Assembly: GCA_014323965.1 (NCBI GenBank)
Contig: JACONB010000224.1
Location: 1 to 5,008 of the forward strand
From: Prochloron sp. SP5CPC1
GTDB taxonomy: Bacteria; Cyanobacteriota; Cyanobacteriia; Cyanobacteriales; Prochloraceae
Reading direction: 5' to 3'
DNA: 5,008 nucleotides
Shown here: positions 1-4,495 of the stretch, piece by piece
How positions within the stretch are numbered: position 1 is the first letter of the stretch
How the letters are laid out: every line of letters begins with the position of its first letter
The notes under the pieces: generated by a model
The model's input: only the letters and a program-made list of their open reading frames with translations
What the model was told of the DNA's origin: nothing
The model's database searches: none
Translations under genes and position numbers: made by a program

Positions 1-996
1 CAACTTAATCCAAGCTGCACCAGCTTCCAGAATTTCCCTTGCTTTAGCAATTCCTGCAAGATGGTCTCCCCAGGGCACAATCTCCCCTACTTGCAGAGCA
101 AAGGAAGCATTCAAAGCTACTACATCCTGCTGGGCAGCGGTTCCCTTACCCTGTAAAACATTACGGAGAATAGTTGCATTTTCTTCCATCTCACCACCCC
201 TTAAAGCTATAATGGGCGCTTTTGTTAACCCTAATGCAGTGGGATTCACCGTAGTTAATTTTACCTCACCCCCCCTCAGTACAGCCAGGTCAGTGGTATC
301 CCCCAATCCACCTTCGTCCAGTTTCTCCCTACCATGAAGTACAATAGCTTTCGGGGTTCCTAATTGATTCAAAGCAGTGGCTATAATACTTAAAAATTGG
401 GGGTCATATACCCCGATTACCTGACCTGTGGGGTGCAAGGGATTCACCAGAGGTCCGAGGAGATTAAATACCGTGCGCACCTTCAAAGTACGTCGCAGAG
501 GGGCCACTGCTTTCATGGCTGGGTGCCAACCGGGAGCGAATAAGAAGGTTATTCCTACCTCTTCCAAAGCTGCTTTCACCCTTTCATAGGGGGCTGAGAG
601 ATTTACTCCCAGATATTCCAGCACGTCTGCGGAACCCACCTTACTAGAAGCAGAGCGATTCCCGTGTTTAGCCACTTTTACTCCAGCAGCAGCAGCAACA
701 AAAGCCACAGCAGTAGAGATATTGAAAGTGGAAGCACCGTCTCCCCCTGTACCGCAGGTATCGATAACCGGTTCGGAGTGGGTAATAGTCTCTCCTTGTA
801 AAGACTGACCTTGGAGAACCTGGGCCATTCCCGTCAATTCCTCAGCTGAGACTCCTTTAGCTTGGATAGCAGCTAAAATACCTCCTGATAGCACCGGGGG
901 AATTTCCTCTTGTAGCCAAGCTACCATTAATTGGGACGCCTGCTCCCTAGTGAGGGATTCTTTGTCCAGTAGCTGTTGTAGTAAATTGTGTACCAT
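1..996 (-). CDS. trpD: Anthranilate phosphoribosyltransferase (TrpD), C-terminus cut by window edge
   Basis: TrpD joins anthranilate to phosphoribosyl pyrophosphate, the second step of tryptophan synthesis, in the cytoplasm. Reading from the ATG at 996-994, 332 codons stay open to the window edge; the family is usually about 340-350 residues, so only a short tail is missing. The N-terminal helical domain covers about residues 1-70. The phosphoribosyl-binding loop GTGGD is at 82-86, KHGNRS at 110-115 and GSADVLE at 121-127. The segment around R168, followed by RTVFNLLGPLVNP at 174-186, matches the anthranilate-binding region. D227-E228 match the acidic magnesium ligands. All expected motifs are present, so the enzyme should be active. 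The start is supported by an AAAGG (minus strand, 1006-1010) upstream, which lies inside a tandem octamer repeat. It diverges from the pentapeptide-repeat gene with 73 bp between them. Confidence 0.96.
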   Translation of the reverse strand, partial: MVHNLLQQLLDKESLTREQASQLMVAWLQEEIPPVLSGGILAAIQAKGVSAEELTGMAQVLQGQSLQGETITHSEPVIDTCGTGGDGASTFNISTAVAFVAAAAGVKVAKHGNRSASSKVGSADVLEYLGVNLSAPYERVKAALEEVGITFLFAPGWHPAMKAVAPLRRTLKVRTVFNLLGPLVNPLHPTGQVIGVYDPQFLSIIATALNQLGTPKAIVLHGREKLDEGGLGDTTDLAVLRGGEVKLTTVNPTALGLTKAPIIALRGGEMEENATILRNVLQGKGTAAQQDVVALNASFALQVGEIVPWGDHLAGIAKAREILEAGAAWIKL

Positions 997-997
997 T

Positions 998-1021
998 TCT
1001 TTGCGCCTTTGCGTCTTTGCG
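998..1021. repeat. Three tandem octamers abutting the trpD start
   Basis: Three contiguous 8-bp units, TCTTTGCG, CCTTTGCG and TCTTTGCG on the plus strand, begin one base upstream of the trpD ATG. They resemble the short tandem repeats (STRR type) scattered through filamentous cyanobacterial genomes; that assignment is from memory. On the minus strand the middle unit provides the AAAGG that is the best ribosome binding site candidate for trpD. Confidence 0.75.
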
Positions 1022-1031
1022 CGAACCTTTT

Positions 1032-1059
1032 ATCTTAAAATCAAGAGTACTACTTGCAA
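1032..1059 (-). promoter_or_regulatory. Candidate trpD promoter
   Basis: On the minus strand TTGCAA (1059-1054) and TAAGAT (1037-1032) are 16 bp apart. Each matches the sigma-70 consensus at four of six positions, and a start near 1025 would leave a leader of about 30 nt. This is a pattern match only. TTGCAA is self-complementary and also overlaps the AAGGA region of the divergent gene. Confidence 0.3.
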
Positions 1060-1069
1060 GGAATCTTAC

Positions 1070-1570
1070 ATGAAATACTTTTTCCGACTAACTATTGCCT
1101 ATCTTTTAGCACTCACGCTCTTATTATACCCTCAGATCGCATTAGCCCAAAGTGCTGCCACTATTACTGCTACTTTTGAGGACGTGGATCTGCGAGGTGA
1201 GGATTTATCGGGTCAAGATTTGAAAGAGGCGAATTTTAGTAAAGTCAGACTGGAAGAGGCAAATTTAACCAATGCTGACATGCGGGGTGCAGTTTTAAGC
1301 ATCACCAATCTAACTGACGCCAATCTCCAGGGCATTAATTTTGCTAATGGCTTTGCCTATGTTACCCTATTCAATAATAGCAATCTGACCGATGCTATAT
1401 TTGCCGACTCAATTGTATTGCGCTCCACTTTTGATGGGGCTGACGTTACTGGGGCTGACTTCAGTAATGCAATTTTAGACTTCGACCAAGTAGAGCAACT
1501 GTGCGATCGCGCTTCTGGGGTTAATTCTATCACTGGTGTGGATACCAGGGAATCTTTAGGCTGCCGCTAG
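1070..1570 (+). CDS. Exported pentapeptide-repeat protein, probably thylakoid-lumenal
   Basis: The product is 166 residues. Residues 1-26 look like a signal peptide: K2/R6, a hydrophobic core at about 7-20, and an ALA motif before Q27. Residues 40-139 form about 20 uninterrupted pentapeptides (DLRGE, DLSGQ, DLKEA, NLTDA and so on) with Leu or Phe mostly at the centre, which predicts a right-handed quadrilateral beta-helix of about five turns. The C-terminal tail has two cysteines, C145 and C165, and ends in TRESLGC-R, a tail I recall from lumenal pentapeptide proteins of cyanobacteria and the plant TL17/TL15 group. The biochemical role is unknown. I chose the ATG at 1070 because AAGGA (1058-1062) sits 7 nt upstream and the signal peptide begins there; the frame is open back to 950, but that extension runs antisense to trpD. 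A hairpin follows the stop. Confidence 0.9.
   Translation: MKYFFRLTIAYLLALTLLLYPQIALAQSAATITATFEDVDLRGEDLSGQDLKEANFSKVRLEEANLTNADMRGAVLSITNLTDANLQGINFANGFAYVTLFNNSNLTDAIFADSIVLRSTFDGADVTGADFSNAILDFDQVEQLCDRASGVNSITGVDTRESLGCR
1503..1510. repeat. HIP1 octamer GCGATCGC
   Basis: A perfect copy of the highly iterated palindrome HIP1, typical of cyanobacterial genomes, lies inside the pentapeptide-repeat gene. A second copy is at 3701-3708 inside ndhN. Confidence 0.9.
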
Positions 1571-1604
1571 TATTGGTGGGGTGGGCATCGCCCACCTAAA
1601 CTAG
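1567..1604. terminator. Hairpin between convergent genes (terminator or dispersed repeat)
   Basis: GGTGGGC (1580-1586) and GCCCACC (1590-1596) form a perfect 7-bp stem with a 3-nt loop. CTAGT (1567-1571) and ACTAG (1600-1604) add an outer 5-bp dyad, which starts at the stop codon of the upstream gene. There is no T-run on either side, so factor-independent termination is doubtful. Its place between convergent genes fits a two-way transcript end. GGTGGGC-N-GCCCACC cores are also common dispersed palindromes in cyanobacteria, and a relative occurs at 3531-3579. Confidence 0.5.
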
Positions 1605-1635
1605 CGTAGGATCGCCAACCTTGCGCCCTTACAAA

Positions 1636-2577
1636 TTAATGATTTTGCAGATAATTCAACAACTCTTGTGACTCATTAAAATCAAAAATTGCCTCCCCAA
1701 GAAGTTCCAAATCTTCTGAAGATAATTGTTCAATTAAAGCGAGCGCTTCTGACTCTATAGTACCAAAACGTCGCTGTATCTGACGTAAGATTATTTTTTG
1801 GATTTTCCTTTCCCCCTCTTGTCGCCCTTCTTGTCGCCCTTCTTGTCGCCCTTTTTCTAATCCTTCCCGTCGTGCTCTGATTGCTATCCCCTTTTGATCC
1901 TGAAAAAACAGCTCTTGTTTGTGAAGTCTTTCCTCTTCTTCGGGAGTTAATTGTACTCGCTGAGCTATTTCCATGGCTTTTTTCAGCTCCGGTACCCTAG
2001 ACATCGTTTCCGGTATCATTTGCAAACTTGGTGCTTGTTTTATAAAATATATCCACTTATCCGTTATACTTTCCAACTCTTCCAATTCTTTCTTAAATTT
2101 TGGCAGCTCCACGAACACCATTTTCATTTCGTCATCTCGATAAATAAACTTTTTATTTTCCTCCATAAAAGAAAACCGAGTAATGACTTGTTCTGTGTTT
2201 TTGAACATTCTGAAGTCCGTTATTGTTAAAGCAATGACGGGGTTTAGCCCCAAATATCCTACTCCTGACTCTAACTGGTTTACGTAGGTTTTGCTTAAAT
2301 TATACGTGACCCGTTTGTAAAAAGCTTCCACACTTTCTACTTGCATCTCAATAATAACCTTAGTTTTATCATCGAGCACTGCTTTCACGTCTAAGTAGCT
2401 ATCCTTTAAGTATACTATACTAGGTGCATTATAAGGATCTATTATCTCCAAGTCCTGGATTTTATCTTCCCCTGAGTAGATAATAGCATTCAGAAAGCTA
2501 ATCAAGATATCTTTGCTTTGTTCGGAACCAAAGATTTTTTTAAAAGCGAAGTCTGTTTTCGGACTAATAAATCTCAT
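1636..2577 (-). CDS. Rpn family PD-(D/E)XK nuclease / putative transposase
   Basis: The 313-residue product starts with SPKTDFAFKKIFG (5-17), the hallmark N-terminus of the Rpn/TIGR01784-type family (PDDEXK_2), which includes recombination-promoting DNA endonucleases in E. coli. The likely catalytic set is D63 (in SYLDVKAVL) with E77 and Q79 (in IEMQ), a common E-x-Q form of the motif. A charged linker at about 210-260 contains tandem QEGR repeats. The C-terminal part, about 260-313, resembles the DUF4351 domain that often follows this nuclease: a helical RQIQRRFG segment, then LSSEDLELLGEAIFDF. It is full length with catalytic residues intact. The start is strong: AAGGAG (2591-2586) lies 8 nt upstream of the ATG. 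It converges on the pentapeptide gene and has no transposase partner or terminal repeats. These genes are numerous in cyanobacteria, and the cellular role is unproven. Confidence 0.9.
   Translation of the reverse strand: MRFISPKTDFAFKKIFGSEQSKDILISFLNAIIYSGEDKIQDLEIIDPYNAPSIVYLKDSYLDVKAVLDDKTKVIIEMQVESVEAFYKRVTYNLSKTYVNQLESGVGYLGLNPVIALTITDFRMFKNTEQVITRFSFMEENKKFIYRDDEMKMVFVELPKFKKELEELESITDKWIYFIKQAPSLQMIPETMSRVPELKKAMEIAQRVQLTPEEEERLHKQELFFQDQKGIAIRARREGLEKGRQEGRQEGRQEGERKIQKIILRQIQRRFGTIESEALALIEQLSSEDLELLGEAIFDFNESQELLNYLQNH
1818..1853 (-). repeat. 12-bp in-frame tandem repeat, three perfect copies
   Basis: The unit CTTGTCGCCCTT (plus strand) occurs three times without a mismatch at 1818-1829, 1830-1841 and 1842-1853. 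On the minus strand it encodes repeated Gln-Glu-Gly-Arg in the linker of the Rpn family protein. Being a multiple of three, copy number can change without shifting the frame. Confidence 0.95.
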
Positions 2578-2633
2578 TTTTATTTCTCCTTACTATCTTA
2601 TAATATTAGATCATATATCCGTAGTGCCCGTAG

Positions 2634-2658
2634 GTTGGGTTGAGGAACGAAACCCAAC
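2634..2658. repeat. Dispersed palindrome GTTGGGTT...AACCCAAC
   Basis: GTTGGGTT (2634-2641) and AACCCAAC (2651-2658) form a perfect 8-bp stem with a 9-nt loop (GAGGAACGA). With its flanks (GTAGG before, ATGGGTC after) it matches, from memory, an intergenic repeat found in many copies in filamentous cyanobacteria. No coding capacity. Confidence 0.8.
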
Positions 2659-2679
2659 ATGGGTCATCGCCCTTAACAT

Positions 2680-2765
2680 GAAAGCTCACAGAGTTAATGT
2701 CTTTACTTTCTGGATGTCTTTCTTTCTGGCCTTTTGGCCAGAAAGACCAAAAAGAAAGCTCACAG
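2680..2765. repeat. 12-bp direct repeats flanking a 62-bp insert
   Basis: GAAAGCTCACAG occurs exactly at 2680-2691 and again at 2754-2765. The 62 bp between them hold the strong hairpin at 2721-2746 and are pyrimidine-rich on the left. The arrangement could be a target-site duplication around a small element or the trace of a local duplication. Neither is proven. Confidence 0.6.
2721..2746. repeat. Perfect 11-bp hairpin, TTTT loop
   Basis: TCTTTCTGGCC (2721-2731) pairs perfectly with GGCCAGAAAGA (2736-2746) around the loop TTTT. No T-run follows on either strand, so it is not an ordinary intrinsic terminator. It sits near the middle of the interval bounded by the 12-bp direct repeats. Confidence 0.8.
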
Positions 2766-2771
2766 CAGCCC

Positions 2772-2843
2772 AGAGACGCAGAGATATACCGGATCCAGAA
2801 GTCGAGCTACAGGGAGCCCCAGCCTCCGTGCCTCTGCGCCTCT
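2772..2843. repeat. Inverted octamer-type arms (AGAGACGCAGAG / CTCTGCGCCTCT)
   Basis: AGAGACGCAGAG (2772-2783) and CTCTGCGCCTCT (2832-2843) pair at 11 of 12 positions across a 48-bp spacer. The right arm is flanked by degenerate 8-bp units (CCTCCGTG, CCTCTGCG, CCTCTTCC at 2823-2846). The units resemble the CGCAAAGR octamers at 998-1021, with G replacing A, which suggests a related repeat family. Confidence 0.65.
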
Positions 2844-2870
2844 TCCCGCCCAGAGAGGTAAGGTGGGCAA

Positions 2871-2897
2871 TTGTGAAAACGTTTGATACCCTATAAT
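2871..2897 (+). promoter_or_regulatory. Promoter-like box facing the secreted-protein gene
   Basis: TTGTGA (2871-2876) and a perfect TATAAT (2892-2897) lie 15 bp apart on the plus strand. No plus-strand gene follows; transcription from here would run antisense into the gene at 2984-3439. The spacer is shorter than the usual 17 bp, so chance is a real alternative. Confidence 0.25.
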
Positions 2898-2983
2898 GGG
2901 AGTAAATTCCTTATTGTCCACCAAACCAGAGAGCTATTTTAAGCTTGCCACGACACTACTATAATTGTGTTAGAGCTACAGAT

Positions 2984-3439
2984 CTACGTACAGACATAAT
3001 AGCCCCAATCCGCATCTATATTCCGCCCTGGAGAAATACACTCAAATTCCTCAATCTGACCGTTCCACATGATTCCAAAGCTAAGAATCCAACCACTTTG
3101 GTAGACTCCAAAATCCACTACCCCTATTGAATTACAACTAGAAATTATATGTGTTGCGATATCGGTCATAAATAGGGGGGACGACATTATATCTTCTACT
3201 CCGCCACCATTTATCGCGAAGATATGGCTCTTAGAGCGACCAGCAGGATATTCTGAGTATCCGTGAGCACGAGTCTCAGAATAAACTAGGTTTGCGTTAT
3301 TTACCCCATTTATCTTTTGTTCACCATAAGAAATAGCTGATTGGCACTCATTCGCATTTGCTACTAGGGGCGTGGTAACAATAGCAGATATACTTGTAAA
3401 TGCAAACAAAGGCAACAAAATCTGTAACTTTACTTTCAT
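2984..3439 (-). CDS. Secreted hypothetical protein with four cysteines
   Basis: I do not recognise this 151-residue protein. Residues 1-29 look like a signal peptide: K2/K4, a hydrophobic core at about 5-20, and ANA before N30. The mature part of about 122 residues has exactly four cysteines (C32, C102, C134, C150), an even number that fits two disulphides in an oxidising compartment. Other features are a GGG turn at 78-80, a short hydrophobic stretch at 104-124, and an aromatic C-terminal end (WGYYVCT). The start is well supported: GAGG (3448-3445) lies 5 nt upstream of the ATG. It stands alone; the neighbours on both sides are repeat-filled intergenic DNA. Even codon-level integrity and a good ribosome binding site argue for a real gene. 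Function is unknown. Confidence 0.75.
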   Translation of the reverse strand: MKVKLQILLPLFAFTSISAIVTTPLVANANECQSAISYGEQKINGVNNANLVYSETRAHGYSEYPAGRSKSHIFAINGGGVEDIMSSPLFMTDIATHIISSCNSIGVVDFGVYQSGWILSFGIMWNGQIEEFECISPGRNIDADWGYYVCT

Positions 3440-3530
3440 TATAACCTCTATAGAACCGATTTAAAGCCAGATTACAGGATTACCCTTATGGTAGCCAATG
3501 CTCCAGACATCAGTCAAGGGTAGAAGAATA

Positions 3531-3579
3531 GGTAGACATTGCTGGTATTGCCTTAATGTTGGACCTAGCAATGCCCACC
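3531..3579. repeat. 49-bp imperfect inverted repeat
   Basis: Arms at 3531-3545 and 3565-3579 pair over 15 positions with two A-C mismatches and one G-T pair, leaving a 19-nt loop. The right arm read on the minus strand begins GGTGGGCATTGCTAGG, and its GGTGGGC core equals the stem at 1580-1586. No T-run follows. This looks like a decayed dispersed palindrome; it could also act as a transcript end for ndhN. Confidence 0.6.
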
Positions 3580-3655
3580 ACCACTTACATTCCCAGTCTG
3601 TAGAGAATCATCAGGCAAAATCAGCGTTTATCTGCTATAGGCGGCGGTTCCATAA

Positions 3656-4107
3656 TTAAGCAGCCACCAAACTCTCCCCCAGAAGCTGCCAGCGGAAATA
3701 GCGATCGCCCCCCATTTCCAAAACCACTTTAATCCTGGGTTCTAATTGAGGCAAATTCGCCAAATACTCCACCTCAGTGCGAGAAAGAATATATCCTTCA
3801 ATAATCCACAACACCAAACCCTTAGACTGGGGAGAGAGAGTGTCTAGGTGAGAAGTAGCGATGGCTGGAACATAATAAACCGCACCCACAGCCGCACTTT
3901 GGGCGATATTTTTTTTCCCCAAGTGAGGAGGGCGCACCCCGTGGACCCCCATTAAATAAGCCCCCAGATCCCCCAACCCCCTAGCAGTGAGGTTTAATGT
4001 GCTGTAACCCTGAGCACGCAAACGTCGTTGATACCTTCCCTCAAACCTAAAGACTTAGATTTTTCCAAGTCCCGGAGGAATGATTTGCCAGTGGTAATTA
4101 GAGCCAT
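3656..4107 (-). pseudogene. ndhN: ndhN, NDH-1 subunit N, frame-disrupted near the N-terminus
   Basis: NdhN is a peripheral-arm subunit of the cyanobacterial NDH-1 complex at the thylakoid membrane (respiration, cyclic electron flow, CO2 uptake). Two parts in different frames match it. The ATG at 4107-4105, with AAGG 5 nt upstream, gives MALITTGKSFLRDLEKSKSLG, then leaves frame and stops at 3996-3994 after 38 codons. FEGRYQRRLRAQGYSTLNLTARGLGD starts at 4045 in another frame and continues unbroken to TAA at 3658-3656 (in two short pieces: GVHGVRPPHLGKK, then KVVLEMGG near the end). Family members, as I recall them, have about VYxPLEGG between these parts. Its absence corresponds to 25 missing bases; restoring them gives 158 codons, the usual length. 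The downstream part has only an internal TTG (4021) as start and would lack the N-terminal third. Real mutation and sequence error cannot be separated here. Confidence 0.85.
3701..3708. repeat. HIP1 octamer GCGATCGC
   Basis: Second perfect HIP1 palindrome in the window, inside the 3' part of ndhN. Confidence 0.9.
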
Positions 4108-4126
4108 TTTTGCCTTAAACTTTATT

Positions 4127-4139
4127 TACAACGATTGTA
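4127..4139 (-). promoter_or_regulatory. Dyad and -10-like box upstream of ndhN
   Basis: TACAA-CGA-TTGTA is a perfect 5-bp dyad. Its minus-strand reading contains TACAAT (4139-4134), five of six matches to a -10 box, 26 nt before the ndhN ATG. No -35 match is seen at 17 bp. If this is the promoter, the dyad would place an operator on it. Confidence 0.35.
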
Positions 4140-4227
4140 GCGCCCTCTCTGGGACTCTGCGCCGGAGCGTGAAACATTCCCCAAAAAAATTTTCCCAAAC
4201 CCCTTGCTTTTTTCCCAACCATGATTT

Positions 4228-4255
4228 ACAATGAATGATTGTGACCAAAAGTCAC
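4228..4255. promoter_or_regulatory. Two overlapping dyads, possible operator
   Basis: ACAAT-GAATG-ATTGT (4228-4242) and GTGAC-CAAAA-GTCAC (4241-4255) are both perfect 5-bp dyads with 5-nt spacers and share two bases. They do not fit the NtcA pattern GTA-N8-TAC. They may bind a dimeric regulator or be chance; no known factor is assigned. Confidence 0.3.
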
Positions 4256-4350
4256 TCTCGAAAGGGAGATGGAGCAAAAGCCTCCGAGAGATACTGGGGA
4301 AAAATTTCCTTAAGTCGAACGGATTCCAGGCTAACATAGTAGCCACTTGT

Positions 4351-4386
4351 GGGAATATTCCCTCAACCTGTGGTTTTAACTATAAT
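4351..4386 (+). promoter_or_regulatory. Candidate rplC operon promoter with palindrome at the -35 position
   Basis: TATAAT at 4381-4386 is a perfect -10 box 109 bp before the rplC start. The -35 position has no good consensus, but the perfect 12-bp palindrome GGGAATATTCCC (4351-4362) overlaps it, ending 18 bp upstream of the box. A protein bound there could replace or block -35 contact. A start near 4393 would give a leader of about 100 nt. Confidence 0.45.
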
Positions 4387-4477
4387 CATCACTTCCACAA
4401 AAAAAATCGAGCATCTGAGAGCAAAACAGCTCACTACTCTCAAGGCTGTATAGCGCCAAAAGTCCTGTTGTCTAGCA

Positions 4478-4495
4478 AGTAGAGGTGCTCTAACT
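4478..4495 (+). promoter_or_regulatory. Hairpin containing the rplC ribosome binding site
   Basis: The ribosome binding site GAGG (4482-4485) is 10 nt before the GTG start and decides that start. TAGAG (4480-4484) pairs with CTCTA (4488-4492) around loop GTG, and AG/CT can extend the stem past one bulged A. The stem would cover most of the site and ends directly against the start codon. The fold is short and its stability was not calculated. Confidence 0.45.

Larger units (their letters stand above)
2578..2983. other. Gene-free interval of stacked short repeats
   Basis: These 406 bp carry no convincing gene. From left to right there are: the AT-rich upstream region and ribosome binding site of the Rpn gene (2585-2620), a GTTGGGTT/AACCCAAC hairpin (2634-2658), a 12-bp direct repeat pair enclosing an 11-bp hairpin (2680-2765), an inverted pair of octamer-type arms (2772-2843), and a plus-strand promoter-like box (2871-2897). 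Open frames crossing it lack ribosome binding sites and show repeat-derived composition. It looks like a landing site for small non-coding elements. Confidence 0.75.
4108..4495. other. Divergent ndhN/rplC control region
   Basis: These 388 bp separate two divergent housekeeping genes and should hold both promoters. I see a dyad with a TACAAT box near ndhN (4127-4139), two overlapping dyads (4228-4255), a perfect 12-bp palindrome ahead of a TATAAT (4351-4386), and a hairpin over the rplC ribosome binding site (4478-4495). Open frames across it lack ribosome binding sites and recognisable sequence, so I call none of them genes. Confidence 0.7.

Noticed and set aside
950..1069. Longer N-terminus for the pentapeptide-repeat protein from 950
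   Set aside because: It would overlap the trpD start and bury the signal peptide 40 residues inside; the start at 1070 has a good ribosome binding site.
1636..2577. Complete insertion sequence around the Rpn gene
   Set aside because: No terminal inverted repeats or target duplication bracket the gene; family membership alone does not make it mobile.
2630..2850. CRISPR array
   Set aside because: The repeats are of different kinds and irregularly spaced; there is no series of identical repeats with unique spacers.
2513..2896. 127-codon plus-strand open frame across the repeat cluster
   Set aside because: Its start lies antisense within the Rpn gene and the rest translates palindromic repeats; no ribosome binding site.
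3656..4021. A complete 121-residue NdhN starting at the internal TTG
   Set aside because: Homologous sequence (FEGRYQRR) continues in frame upstream of the TTG, so this is an internal codon of a longer protein.
3996..4057. Programmed -1 frameshift rescuing ndhN
   Set aside because: The frame could be joined by a -1 shift, but no slippery heptamer is visible in the usable stretch, and the product would still lack about eight conserved residues.
4122..4346. 74-codon minus-strand open frame overlapping the ndhN upstream region
   Set aside because: Overlaps the dyads and promoter region, has no ribosome binding site and no family resemblance.
4231..4482. 83-codon plus-strand open frame just before rplC
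   Set aside because: No ribosome binding site before its ATG, no recognisable sequence, and it spans the likely rplC promoter and leader.
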